The notes beneath the pieces are model-generated. The model had not been told where the DNA came from and searched no databases. It saw nothing but the letters and a program-made list of their open reading frames with translations. A program made the translations under genes and the position numbers. Of a stretch of DNA of 15,569 nt, positions 7,608 through 14,901 are shown one piece after another. The DNA is taken from contig JANJXE010000387.1 of assembly GCA_024709185.1 (NCBI GenBank), positions 1-15,569 of the forward strand, read 5' to 3'. Position 1 is the stretch's first letter; every line of letters starts with the position of its first letter. Source of the stretch: Paludibacter sp. GTDB taxonomy: Bacteria > Bacteroidota > Bacteroidia > Bacteroidales > Paludibacteraceae.

Positions 7608-8871
7608 TCCGTGGAAATGGGTTCCTACTCTTTACTTTGCACAGGGAATTCCGTATGTTCTTGTAATGACAGTGTCAGTAATTATGTACAAACGTTTTGG
7701 GATATCCAATACCGATATAGCCCTGTATACCAGTTGGCTGTATCTGCCCTGGGTGATTAAACCCTTCTGGAGCCCGTTGGTCGATTTGCTTAAAACCAAA
7801 CGCTGGTGGATTGTGTCGATGCAGCTGCTTATCGGAGCTGGACTGGCCGGTGTGGCATTACTTATCCCCATGCCTTTTTATTTTCAGGCTACCCTGCTGG
7901 TTTTCTGGCTGATGGCTTTTAGTTCGGCAACTCACGATGTGGCGGCCGATGGTTTTTATATGCTGGCACTCGACGAGGGTCAACAATCGTTTTTTGTGGG
8001 AATCCGTAGCTTGTTTTATCGTTTTGCGATGATTGCCGGACAAGGTTTGCTCATCGTTTTTGCAGGTGCTATGGAACGTGTAACCGGTAACATTCGCTTC
8101 GCATGGTCGATTACCTTTTTTGTGATTTTCGGAATCTTTTTGCTACTGGCTATGTACCACCGACTGGCATTACCCAAACCAGCCTCCGATAAGCTGATGG
8201 GAAAAGTGGACAACAATAAGATGTCAAAAGAATTCGGGGTGACTTTCCTGTCGTTTTTCCGGAAGAAGGGAATTCTACTCTCCCTTCTGTTTTTGTTGGT
8301 ATACCGTCTTGGTGAAGCCATGCTGGTAAAACTGGCACAACCTTTTATGCTTGATCCTTTGAGTGAGGGCGGACTGGGGATGAGCACCGAGGAAATCGGT
8401 CTGGCCTATGGAATGGTGGGTGTTGCTTCCCTGGTGTTGGGTGGCATTCTGGGTGGAATGGCTATTTCCTGGAAAGGTCTTAAATTCTGGATGATTCCCA
8501 TGGCACTGGCTATCACTCTCCCGAATCTGGCTTATGTATACATGGCTTTGTTTCAGCCCGAACAATTCGGAGTGATACTGGCCTGTATTTCAATCGAGCA
8601 GTTTGGCTATGGTTTTGGTTTTACCGCCTTCATGATGTATATGATATATATGGCAGATGGCGAACACAAGACAGCCCACTATGCCTTTGCCTCTGGTTTT
8701 ATGGCCCTGGGAATGATGTTGCCGGGAATGATGGCAGGTTGGTTGCAGGAAATGGTGGGTTATCAGTGGTTTTTCATCATCGTTACTCTATTGGCCATTC
8801 CTACCGTACTGGTTGCTTCCCTGATGAAAATTGACCCGGCGTTTGGACGGAAAAAAGAAAAAATTGAGTAA
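7582..8871 (+). CDS. AmpG-like MFS transporter (probable muropeptide or anhydro-sugar importer)
   Basis: This 429-residue protein of the major facilitator superfamily has about twelve hydrophobic segments. AmpG-like features include the opening WKWVPTLYFAQGIPYVLV, the loop LPWVIKPFWSPLVD (residues 55-68), and SSATHDVAADGF (114-125), which parallels the conserved ATQD-V-D segment of AmpG. AmpG carries anhydromuropeptides from periplasm to cytosol in peptidoglycan recycling, and AmpG-like carriers of anhydro-sugars are known in Bacteroidota. The start lies inside the SpoIID gene (26-base overlap). Homologues as I remember them begin just before the same tryptophan-rich segment, which supports this ATG. 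Its stop codon forms part of the -7 box for tyrA. Pairing with SpoIID supports a cell-wall substrate, but another solute cannot be excluded from sequence alone. Confidence 0.85.
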   Translation: MQQSKKSINPWKWVPTLYFAQGIPYVLVMTVSVIMYKRFGISNTDIALYTSWLYLPWVIKPFWSPLVDLLKTKRWWIVSMQLLIGAGLAGVALLIPMPFYFQATLLVFWLMAFSSATHDVAADGFYMLALDEGQQSFFVGIRSLFYRFAMIAGQGLLIVFAGAMERVTGNIRFAWSITFFVIFGIFLLLAMYHRLALPKPASDKLMGKVDNNKMSKEFGVTFLSFFRKKGILLSLLFLLVYRLGEAMLVKLAQPFMLDPLSEGGLGMSTEEIGLAYGMVGVASLVLGGILGGMAISWKGLKFWMIPMALAITLPNLAYVYMALFQPEQFGVILACISIEQFGYGFGFTAFMMYMIYMADGEHKTAHYAFASGFMALGMMLPGMMAGWLQEMVGYQWFFIIVTLLAIPTVLVASLMKIDPAFGRKKEKIE

Positions 8872-8876
8872 TTTTG
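8869..8876 (+). promoter_or_regulatory. Candidate tyrA promoter -7 box
   Basis: TAATTTTG matches TAnnTTTG exactly and begins within the TAA stop of the MFS gene. A TTTG at 8842-8845 lies 23 bases upstream as a possible -33 element, slightly far. Transcription would begin near 8882, leaving a leader of about 15 bases before the ATG at 8897, which has a purine-rich GAAGAAAGAA in front of it. This suggests tyrA can be expressed apart from the upstream operon. Confidence 0.5.
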
Positions 8877-8896
8877 CTCCAAATTTGAAGAAAGAA

Positions 8897-9670
8897 ATGA
8901 AAATTCTGATTCTGGGTGCCGGAAAGATGGGCACATTCATTACCGATGTGCTCTGTTTTCAGCACGAGGTGGCCCTTTTCGATACCGATGCCTCACGCCT
9001 TCGTTTTGTGTTCAATACCCTGCGAATGACGCGTTACGAAGAGGTAGAGGAGTTTGCTCCCGAGCTGGTTATTAACTGTGTTACTCTGAAGTATACCATC
9101 GATGCTTTCAGAGCTGTGATGCCGTATCTGCCATCCAGCTGCATCCTTTCCGATATTGCATCGGTAAAAACCGGTCTGAAGGAATATTATGCCGGATCGG
9201 GCATGCGGTATGTTTCGACTCACCCTATGTTCGGACCCACTTTTGCCACACTCGATAATCTAAGCAATCAGAGCGCTATTATCATTTCGGAATCGGATCA
9301 CCTGGGTAAAGCCTTTTTTAAGGATATGTATGGTTCGTTGCGACTGAATATCTTTGAATATACCTTTGAAGAGCACGACCAGACGATTGCTTATTCGCTT
9401 TCCATTCCCTTTGCCTCGACCCTGGTTTTTGCCTCGGTTATGCGGCATCAGGAGGCGCCGGGTACGACCTTTAAACGACATATGGATATTGCCAAGGGTT
9501 TGCTTTCGGAGGATGATTACCTGTTGACAGAGATTCTCTTTAATCCCTATACACCTCAGCAAGTCGAGAATATCCGTCAGGAGCTGAAAGCATTGCTCGA
9601 AATTATTGAAAGTCGGGATACTCCGGCCATGAAGGCTTTTTTGAAGAAAATACGATCGAATATCGCATAA
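8897..9670 (+). CDS. tyrA: Prephenate dehydrogenase TyrA
   Basis: TyrA oxidatively decarboxylates prephenate to 4-hydroxyphenylpyruvate in tyrosine synthesis. The 257-residue protein starts MKILILGAGKMG, a GxGxxG nucleotide-binding loop (G7, G9, G12), and continues with LVINCVTLKYT, SDIASVKTGL (85-94) and STHPMFGPTFA (107-117). H109 is the family's conserved active-site histidine. The second half (HDQTIAYSLSIPFAS, RHQEAPGTTFKRHM) is all helical and matches the Bacteroidota single-domain TyrA as I remember it. I chose ATG 8897 over the upstream in-frame ATG at 8831. The Rossmann strand begins directly at 8897, the extra 22 residues are low-complexity and lysine-rich, and a promoter box lies between the two. 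No chorismate mutase or other aromatic genes flank it, so it stands apart from its pathway. Confidence 0.95.
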   Translation: MKILILGAGKMGTFITDVLCFQHEVALFDTDASRLRFVFNTLRMTRYEEVEEFAPELVINCVTLKYTIDAFRAVMPYLPSSCILSDIASVKTGLKEYYAGSGMRYVSTHPMFGPTFATLDNLSNQSAIIISESDHLGKAFFKDMYGSLRLNIFEYTFEEHDQTIAYSLSIPFASTLVFASVMRHQEAPGTTFKRHMDIAKGLLSEDDYLLTEILFNPYTPQQVENIRQELKALLEIIESRDTPAMKAFLKKIRSNIA

Positions 9671-9682
9671 AAATGAAGTAAT

Positions 9683-9862
9683 ATGGAAACAAAAGACAAA
9701 GTGCTTGAAGCAATGAAAGCTGCCGGCAAACCGGTGAAAGCAGGAGATCTGGCTGAAATGACAGGTCTGGACAAAAAAGAAGTGGATAAAGCCATGAAAG
9801 TGCTGAAAACAGAAGGAGCTATCGAATCTCCCAAGGTATGTTTCTGGCAACCCAAAGTGTAA
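9683..9862 (+). CDS. Small winged-helix-like DNA-binding protein (59 aa)
   Basis: This short gene lies between tyrA and the sigma-54 activator. The 59-residue product has the pattern of one winged helix: helix KDKVLEAMKAAG (5-16), KPVKAGDLAEMTGLD (helix and turn, 17-30), recognition-type helix KKEVDKAMKVLKTEG (31-45), and a wing AIESPKVCFWQPKV. Small proteins of this type, ending in SPKxCFW or SPKRCYY, are widespread in Bacteroidota and Firmicutes and are usually annotated as transcriptional regulators of unknown target. The ATG is preceded by AATGAAGTAAT. It starts 12 bases after tyrA and ends 18 bases before the next gene, so it is probably co-transcribed with both. A real target is unknown. 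The coding call is strong because the predicted helices are regular and the protein family is familiar. Confidence 0.85.
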   Translation: METKDKVLEAMKAAGKPVKAGDLAEMTGLDKKEVDKAMKVLKTEGAIESPKVCFWQPKV

Positions 9863-9880
9863 ATTTCTTAGTTCGAAACT

Positions 9881-11131
9881 ATGCAATATTCAGAAGTACA
9901 ATCGGTAAAACAACGGTATGCAATTATTGGTAATTCGGAAGTTCTAAACCGGGCTATCGATATTGCCGTGCAGGTAGCAGCTACCGATTTGTCGGTGCTG
10001 ATAACGGGAGAAAGTGGGGTGGGAAAGGAGACTTTCCCGCAGATTATTCATCAGTATAGCCACCGTAAACACGGGCCGTATATACCGGTGAACTGTGGCG
10101 CCATTCCCGAGGGTACCATCGATTCTGAATTGTTTGGTCACGAAAAAGGTTCCTTTACAGGTGCCACCGGCGATCGCAAGGGTTATTTTGAGGTGGCCGA
10201 CGGTGGTACTATTTTTCTCGATGAAGTTGGCGAGTTGCCTTTGTCGACACAGGTTCGCCTGTTGCGGGTGCTCGAAACCGGTGAATTCATAAAGGTGGGT
10301 TCTTCGAAAATTCTGAAAACGAATGTACGGGTAGTTGCCGCTACTAACCGGGAGATGAAACAGGCTATTCGGGATGGTCGTTTCCGTGAGGATTTGTACT
10401 ATCGGTTAAATACGGTTCCAATTTATGTGCCGCCACTGCGCGAACGGAAGGAAGATGTGGTTTTGCTGTTCCGTAAGTTTGCTTCCGATTTTGCCGACAA
10501 GTACCGCATGCCACCTGTGAAACTTACCGATGAAGCCAGGGTGATGTTGTCGAATTATTACTGGCACGGGAATATCCGCCAGCTGAAAAATATCACCGAA
10601 CAGATATCTGTCATCGAACAACAGCGCGAAATTACGCCTCAGATTCTGAAAACCTATCTTCCCAACGAAGATGTGGAACGATTGCCGGCCTTGTTTTCGT
10701 CGCATGTCGATCATAAAACCTTCAATAGCGAACGCGAGATTTTATATCAGGTGCTGTTCGATATGAAAAAGGATATGAATGATCTGAAAAAACTCGTGCA
10801 TGAAATTATGGGCGGACAACACCCGGTGGCTAATCCGTATACCGAGCAGGCAGAGCTCATTCTCACTAAACGGGAGCCGGATTTGAAGGATGCGCCTTAT
10901 TTTCATCCTGCAAGCTACAATCAGGTCGACGACGATATGGGATTTCAGGAAGCCGAGGAGTTTGATGAAGTAGAGACAACTCCGCATCCAACCAGTCTGG
11001 AGGAAATGGAAAAACAAATGATACGCAAAACGCTTGAGAAGCACCGGGGTCGTCGCAAAGCGGCCGCCGAAGAGCTGAAGATATCGGAACGTACCCTCTA
11101 CCGTAAAATAAAGGAATATGGCATTGATTAA
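9881..11131 (+). CDS. Sigma-54-dependent Fis-family transcriptional activator (no receiver domain)
   Basis: Proteins of this class remodel RNA polymerase bound to sigma-54 by ATP hydrolysis. The 416-residue protein begins almost directly with the AAA+ domain: Walker A GESGVGKE (43-50), the sigma-54 contact loop EKGSFTGA (88-95, with Ser in place of the usual Ala of GAFTGA), Walker B GGTIFLDEVGELP (108-120), sensor AATN (153-156) and the arginine-finger region GRFREDLYYRLN (166-177). YWHGNIRQLKN ends the AAA+ lid. A linker of roughly 130 residues follows, then a C-terminal Fis-type helix-turn-helix near 385-416 (RKAAAEELKISERTLYRKIK). There is no receiver, PAS or GAF domain, so control must come from its amount, the linker or a partner. 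It overlaps lptE by 14 bases. Its targets cannot be read from this window. Confidence 0.95.
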   Translation: MQYSEVQSVKQRYAIIGNSEVLNRAIDIAVQVAATDLSVLITGESGVGKETFPQIIHQYSHRKHGPYIPVNCGAIPEGTIDSELFGHEKGSFTGATGDRKGYFEVADGGTIFLDEVGELPLSTQVRLLRVLETGEFIKVGSSKILKTNVRVVAATNREMKQAIRDGRFREDLYYRLNTVPIYVPPLRERKEDVVLLFRKFASDFADKYRMPPVKLTDEARVMLSNYYWHGNIRQLKNITEQISVIEQQREITPQILKTYLPNEDVERLPALFSSHVDHKTFNSEREILYQVLFDMKKDMNDLKKLVHEIMGGQHPVANPYTEQAELILTKREPDLKDAPYFHPASYNQVDDDMGFQEAEEFDEVETTPHPTSLEEMEKQMIRKTLEKHRGRRKAAAEELKISERTLYRKIKEYGID

Positions 11132-11636
11132 AAAGATAAAGTGGATGGTGCTGTTAATGGCACTCACAGGTCTGAGTGCGTGTCAGGTGACGCTAACCTT
11201 CAACGGGGCATCAATCGATTATACGAAGATAAAAACCATCTCAATAGCCGATTTCAATAATGTGGCTGAACTGATACATCCGCCTTTGGCTCAGGAATTT
11301 TCCGAAAAATTAAGAGATAAGTATACCAAGCAAACACGGCTCCGCTTGTTAAAGGCCAGTGGCGACCTTCATCTGGAGGGCGAAATTGTCGGATATCAAC
11401 TTACACCTATGGCAGTAGGGCAGGACTCATTCTCGGCTGAAACCAAATTGACTCTGACGGTGAATATACGCTTTTCAAATTCCAGGAATCAGGAAGAAGA
11501 TTTTGAGAAGCAATACAGCTCGTTTCGCATGTTCGATAGCAACCTGATGATAACTGATGTTCAGGATCAGCTGTTGGCGGAGATGACCGAAGAAATTGCC
11601 GATAACATTTATAACGATACCGTAGCACGCTGGTAA
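11118..11636 (+). CDS. lptE: LptE family lipoprotein (LPS assembly)
   Basis: LptE is the outer-membrane lipoprotein that plugs the LptD barrel and delivers LPS to the cell surface. The 172-residue product has a lipoprotein signal: positive MALIKKIKW, a hydrophobic run, then LSAC with lipidated Cys22. The mature part follows the Bacteroidota LptE pattern: TIKTISIADFNNVAEL-like text at about 38-52 (here KIKTISIADFNNV), LAQEFSEKLRDKY, a GDLHLEGEIVGY strand near 82-93, TLTVNIRFSN, and a C-terminal amphipathic helix QLLAEMTEEIADNIYND. The start lies inside the sigma-54 activator gene (14-base overlap), indicating coupled translation. lptD is not in the window. Placement between this activator and secG matches the gene order I know from Bacteroidales. 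Confidence 0.92.
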   Translation: MALIKKIKWMVLLMALTGLSACQVTLTFNGASIDYTKIKTISIADFNNVAELIHPPLAQEFSEKLRDKYTKQTRLRLLKASGDLHLEGEIVGYQLTPMAVGQDSFSAETKLTLTVNIRFSNSRNQEEDFEKQYSSFRMFDSNLMITDVQDQLLAEMTEEIADNIYNDTVARW

Positions 11637-11640
11637 TAGT

Positions 11641-12228
11641 ATGACAACAGACGGATTTCTTAAGCTGGTGACCGATTTACATTCGGTGAGTTCGGAACAC
11701 GAACCAAAGCTGCGCGATTGGGTGAAACGATATCCTTTTTTTACGCAAAACAGGGTGTTGTGGCTTAAATCGTCGATGCTGGCTACGGGTGGTAAATTGA
11801 ACGACGAAGATCTGGAAATGACGGCCCTGCATGTGAACGACCTTCGCAGGCTCTTCTTTTACCTCTATCCTGAAATGGAACTTACGCCCGAGCAGGTTGC
11901 TTTTCGGCGAAACGATCGTTTTTCGGGAAGTTATTTTGATATATTGAATGCAGCAAAATCGGAAGGTGGAGATCCGGATGCATCTCTGAAAAAAATTGCT
12001 CAACGACTGAAAGAATCACGCTCGATGCTGCAAAAATCGGAAACGAAAGCTGAGAATCAGCCTAAAGTGGACCAACTGGAGGAACAGGTGAAGTTGTTGA
12101 TTCAGGAAGCGCGCTATCAGGAAGCAATTGAAATATTGCAACAATTAAATTTGATTAATCCGAAAAAAAGTATTTACTTTGCAGACCAAATTCGGTTTTT
12201 GGAGAAAATAATCGAAAATTTAAAATAA
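11641..12228 (+). CDS. Conserved Bacteroidota protein of unknown function between lptE and secG
   Basis: The 195-residue product has no signal peptide or membrane segment and should be cytosolic. The N-terminal half contains DWVKRYPFFTQNRVLWLKS (26-44), a helical motif seen in Bacteroidota proteins of unknown function that share a YPYFQ-like box. A region of charged helices follows (about 115-150: LKKIAQRLKESRSMLQ, then VDQLEEQVKLLIQEA). The C-terminus resembles a single TPR-like helical pair (ARYQEAIEILQQLNLINPKK, 156-175), ending IRFLEKIIENLK. It starts four bases after lptE and ends 11 bases before secG, so it belongs to that operon. I do not recognise a tested function. The neighbours suggest a link to envelope biogenesis or protein export, but this is position only. 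Confidence 0.85.
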   Translation: MTTDGFLKLVTDLHSVSSEHEPKLRDWVKRYPFFTQNRVLWLKSSMLATGGKLNDEDLEMTALHVNDLRRLFFYLYPEMELTPEQVAFRRNDRFSGSYFDILNAAKSEGGDPDASLKKIAQRLKESRSMLQKSETKAENQPKVDQLEEQVKLLIQEARYQEAIEILQQLNLINPKKSIYFADQIRFLEKIIENLK

Positions 12229-12239
12229 TAGATACTGAT

Positions 12240-12614
12240 ATGTACACTTTTTTTATCATTCTTGTAGTTATCGCTTCCATTTTATTAACCCTGCTGGTGT
12301 TGGTTCAAAACTCAAAAGGAGGTGGGCTTGCAGCTGGTTTTACTTCTACTAACCAGATTATGGGCGTTCGTAAAACAACCGACTTTCTGGAAAAAGCAAC
12401 CTGGACTCTGGTTGTTGCCCTGGTAGTTTTCTCTGTTGCTGCTGTAGGTTTCCGTACCGAACGTGTTGCAGCCGATGAGTCGGAAATCAAGGACGTATAT
12501 CAGGAAGCTCAGCAGAACCTTCCTTCTACCGCAAACCCTGGCTTTGGTGAACAAGCTGGTGAGCAGGCTACCGGTGAAGCTACAGAAACCACAGAAGATA
12601 ACGGACAGCAATAA
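12240..12614 (+). CDS. secG: Preprotein translocase subunit SecG
   Basis: SecG is the small accessory subunit of the SecYEG channel. The 124-residue protein has two membrane helices (about 2-22 and 53-72) with the family signature between them: LVQNSKGGGLAAGFTSTNQI (21-40), followed by GVRKTTDFLEKATW. The tail after residue 75 is acidic and rich in Glu, Gln and Thr (GEQAGEQATGEATETTED), a low-complexity extension also seen in other Bacteroidota SecG proteins. The gene closes the activator-lptE-unknown-secG block and is followed 21 bases later by a strong hairpin terminator. Confidence 0.95.
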   Translation: MYTFFIILVVIASILLTLLVLVQNSKGGGLAAGFTSTNQIMGVRKTTDFLEKATWTLVVALVVFSVAAVGFRTERVAADESEIKDVYQEAQQNLPSTANPGFGEQAGEQATGEATETTEDNGQQ

Positions 12615-12635
12615 GTTGTTGTATACTCACATTTT

Positions 12636-12670
12636 AAGCGTATCAAAGTAATTTGATACGCTTTGTTTTT
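12636..12670 (+). terminator. Rho-independent terminator after secG
   Basis: A perfect 12-bp stem, AAGCGTATCAAA (12636-12647) with TTTGATACGCTT (12652-12663), encloses the loop GTAA and is followed by TGTTTTT. It lies just past the secG stop. Its T-tract ends only 10 bases before the GTG start of the next gene. Confidence 0.9.
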
Positions 12671-12680
12671 ATCAATACCC

Positions 12681-13250
12681 GTGTTACAAATAGAAGATAC
12701 CATACTTAGTCTGGATGTGCTCGATGAGCAGTTTGTGTGCGATTTATCGGCCTGCAGGGGCGCTTGTTGTGTGGAAGGTGATGCCGGGGCTCCGCTTACA
12801 GAACCTGAAATAGATGCTCTGGAAGAACTGCTGCCCACCATCATCGATGACCTGCCCGAAGCATCGCGCGAAGTGATAGCCCGTCAGGGAGTGTTTTATT
12901 TTGATCCTGAAAACGAACCGGTAACGTCGATAGTGAATGGACGGGAGTGTGTATTTGCCTATCAGGAACAGGGCGTTTGGAAATGTTCTGTAGAAAAAGC
13001 ATACCACGAAGGGAAAACGGATTTCATTAAACCATTGTCATGCCACCTGTATCCAATACGTGTAAAGCAATTCGACAATTTTAAAGCGGTAAACTACCAC
13101 CGCTGGAAGATTTGTGAATGCGCGGTGGATAATGGTAAGAAACTAAAGGTGCCGGTATACCGCTTTTTGAAAACGCCGCTAATTCGTGCATTTGGAAAAG
13201 AGTGGTACGATCAGCTCGAAATTGCTGCTGCCGAATTGAAACTCAAGTAG
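12681..13250 (+). CDS. DUF3109 family cysteine-rich protein
   Basis: This 189-residue protein belongs to DUF3109, a Bacteroidota family with conserved cysteines likely to bind zinc or iron-sulfur. No activity is established to my knowledge. Cysteines occur as VCDLSACRGACCVEGDAGAP (about 19-38), GRECVFAY, WKCSVEKAY, KPLSCHLYPIRV and KICECAVD. The family-typical SCHLYPIR and VNYHRWKIC segments are intact. I chose GTG 12681, which gives MLQIEDTILSLD, the normal family N-terminus. An in-frame TTG at 12663 would lie inside the terminator hairpin of the previous operon and add six residues with no family match. The protein has no signal peptide. cinA begins one base after its stop, so the two are probably co-transcribed. 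Confidence 0.92.
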   Translation: MLQIEDTILSLDVLDEQFVCDLSACRGACCVEGDAGAPLTEPEIDALEELLPTIIDDLPEASREVIARQGVFYFDPENEPVTSIVNGRECVFAYQEQGVWKCSVEKAYHEGKTDFIKPLSCHLYPIRVKQFDNFKAVNYHRWKICECAVDNGKKLKVPVYRFLKTPLIRAFGKEWYDQLEIAAAELKLK

Positions 13251-13251
13251 T

Positions 13252-14511
13252 ATGAAGGTTGAAATTATTACAATTGGCGATGAAATTCTGATAGGTCAGA
13301 TCGTGGATACAAACTCTGCCTGGATGGCGGTAGAGCTCAACAAGGCCGGCTTCGAGATTGAACAGATTAGCTCGGTTCACGATCGGGAGGATCACATTGT
13401 TCAGGCGCTCGACCTGGCCCTGTCGCGTGCCGACATTGTATTGTTTACCGGTGGAATTGGGCCGACAAAGGATGATATAACCAAGTATACCCTGTGTCGG
13501 TATTTTGATGCTGCCCTGGTGTTCAATCAGGAGGTGCTGACGCATATTGAAAACCTGCTGCGTCACCGTCAGAAAGCTATTAACGAACTTACACGCACAC
13601 AGGCCATGGTGCCCGATAAAGCCACGCTTATATCCAATAAGGTTGGCACTGCTCCTGTTACCTGGTTCGAAAAGGATGGTAAAGTGGTGGTGTCGATGCC
13701 TGGCGTTCCCTACGAAATGAAGGAAGCCATGAGCACCGAAATAATCCCGCGCCTGCAGCAACGTTATTCCACCCCCGATGTCATTCACCGGACTATCCTG
13801 GTGAGAGGGTTGCCTGAATCGGCACTGGCAATACGAATTGCCGACTGGGAGAATAATCTTCCGGAAATCATCAAACTCGCTTATCTTCCTAATTTTAATT
13901 TGGTTAAGCTAAGGTTAAGCACAGTTACAAACGATAGGCAGTCAACACAAAAAGAACTGGATTTTCGAATAGCAAAGCTTCGGGAGATTTTGGGAGAGGC
14001 TATTCTGGCTGAAGAGGATGTGCCGGCTGAAAAACTCGTCGTGGAATGGATGAGTCGACTACAACTTTCACTTTCTACCGCCGAAAGTTGTACAGGAGGT
14101 TTTATTGCTCATCGAATTACCTCGGTGCCCGGCAGTTCGACAATGTATAAAGGTTCGGTAGTGGCTTACGATAATACTGTGAAGCAATACCAATTGAAAG
14201 TGGATGAACAGTTGCTGAAGGATCATGGAGCCGTTAGTAACGAAGTGGCCTCGGCTATGGCCAGGGGAGTCAGGGAACTATTATCGACCGATTTTGCGAT
14301 TGCAACCACCGGAATAGCCGGCCCCGATGGAGGGACAGTTGATAAACCGGTTGGAACGGTATGGATTGCGTTGGCCAGTGCTAAGGGTGTTGTGAGTAAA
14401 CAGTATCGTTTTCAGCTCGGGCGACAGTTAAATATTGAGCGAACCACACAGACTGCATTTCTGCTATTGCTCGATAAACTGCGTGGTATTCCCGATGAAG
14501 ATTTGATTTAA
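13252..14511 (+). CDS. cinA: CinA: competence/damage-inducible protein with nicotinamide-nucleotide amidase domain
   Basis: The 419-residue product is a full two-domain CinA. The N-terminal COG1058 domain (about 1-170) shows IITIGDEILIGQIVDTNSAW and FTGGIGPTKDDITKY, and ends near MPGVPYEMKEAM. In studied members this domain hydrolyses ADP-ribose. The C-terminal PncC domain (from about 260) carries STAESCTGGFIAHRIT, with AESCTGG at 277-283, then KGSVVAYDNTVK and ATTGIAGPDGGT. PncC converts NMN to nicotinate mononucleotide in NAD salvage. Both domains look complete. The ATG lies one base after the DUF3109 stop, so translation is probably coupled. It has no competence genes nearby, and the competence name is historical. 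Confidence 0.96.
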   Translation: MKVEIITIGDEILIGQIVDTNSAWMAVELNKAGFEIEQISSVHDREDHIVQALDLALSRADIVLFTGGIGPTKDDITKYTLCRYFDAALVFNQEVLTHIENLLRHRQKAINELTRTQAMVPDKATLISNKVGTAPVTWFEKDGKVVVSMPGVPYEMKEAMSTEIIPRLQQRYSTPDVIHRTILVRGLPESALAIRIADWENNLPEIIKLAYLPNFNLVKLRLSTVTNDRQSTQKELDFRIAKLREILGEAILAEEDVPAEKLVVEWMSRLQLSLSTAESCTGGFIAHRITSVPGSSTMYKGSVVAYDNTVKQYQLKVDEQLLKDHGAVSNEVASAMARGVRELLSTDFAIATTGIAGPDGGTVDKPVGTVWIALASAKGVVSKQYRFQLGRQLNIERTTQTAFLLLLDKLRGIPDEDLI

Positions 14512-14585
14512 GAATCTGACAATCAAAAAAATAATGATAGTCAGGAGCTTGTTGATAAAATAGAGGAAAAATATTTTACGATAAC

Positions 14586-14616
14586 TTGCAGGATTAAAAA
14601 AAATACTGTACTTTTG
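14586..14616 (+). promoter_or_regulatory. Promoter of the rpmB-rpmG operon
   Basis: TACTTTTG (14609-14616) matches the TAnnTTTG -7 box, with TTG (14586-14588) 20 bases upstream at the -33 position. Transcription would start near 14621, giving a leader of about 39 bases. The AT-rich stretch 14512-14659 otherwise holds only a weak imperfect hairpin. Confidence 0.65.
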
Positions 14617-14659
14617 CACACTGTTTTTGAGAAAAAAGTAAATAATAAAATATACAGCA

Positions 14660-14899
14660 ATGTCAAAGATTTGTCAAATCACCGGTAAAAAGGCAATGAT
14701 CGGAAACAATGTTTCGCACTCGAAGCGTCGTACAAAAAGAACATTCGATGTGAATCTGTTTGTTAAGAAGTTCTATTGGGTAGAACAGGACACATGGATC
14801 AGCCTCAAATTATCAGCAGCCGGATTACGTACCATCAACAAGTTGGGTTTGGATGCAGCCATCAAGAAAGCTGCCGAGAAGGGTCATTTATACGCATAA
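14660..14899 (+). CDS. rpmB: 50S ribosomal protein L28
   Basis: L28 is a small basic protein of the large ribosomal subunit. The 79-residue product begins [20 protein letters not shown] and continues with [20 protein letters not shown], the conserved RNA-binding part, and [20 protein letters not shown]. Bacteroidota L28 as I recall is about the same length. A lone Cys5 remains and the zinc-binding set is absent. It is the first gene of a compact ribosomal operon with rpmG and the DUF4295 gene. Confidence 0.97.
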   Translation: MSKICQITGKKAMIGNNVSHSKRRTKRTFDVNLFVKKFYWVEQDTWISLKLSAAGLRTINKLGLDAAIKKAAEKGHLYA

Positions 14900-14901
14900 T
14901 T

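Noticed and set aside
8831-8896. Upstream in-frame ATG for tyrA giving a 279-residue protein.
   Set aside because: The added residues are low-complexity, overlap the carrier gene and precede the candidate promoter. The Rossmann fold begins at the later ATG.
9260-9886. A 208-codon minus-strand frame opposite tyrA and the small winged-helix gene.
   Set aside because: Its product is rich in Phe, His and Cys with no domain pattern, as expected for antisense of a real gene. Both plus-strand genes beneath it are recognisable.
12663-12680. TTG start at 12663 for the DUF3109 gene.
   Set aside because: It sits in the terminator hairpin, and family members begin at the residue encoded by GTG 12681.
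14516-14544. Imperfect hairpin after cinA (CTGACAATC with GATAGTCAG).
   Set aside because: It has one mismatch, an 11-base A-rich loop and no T-run on the plus strand, so I do not call it a terminator.
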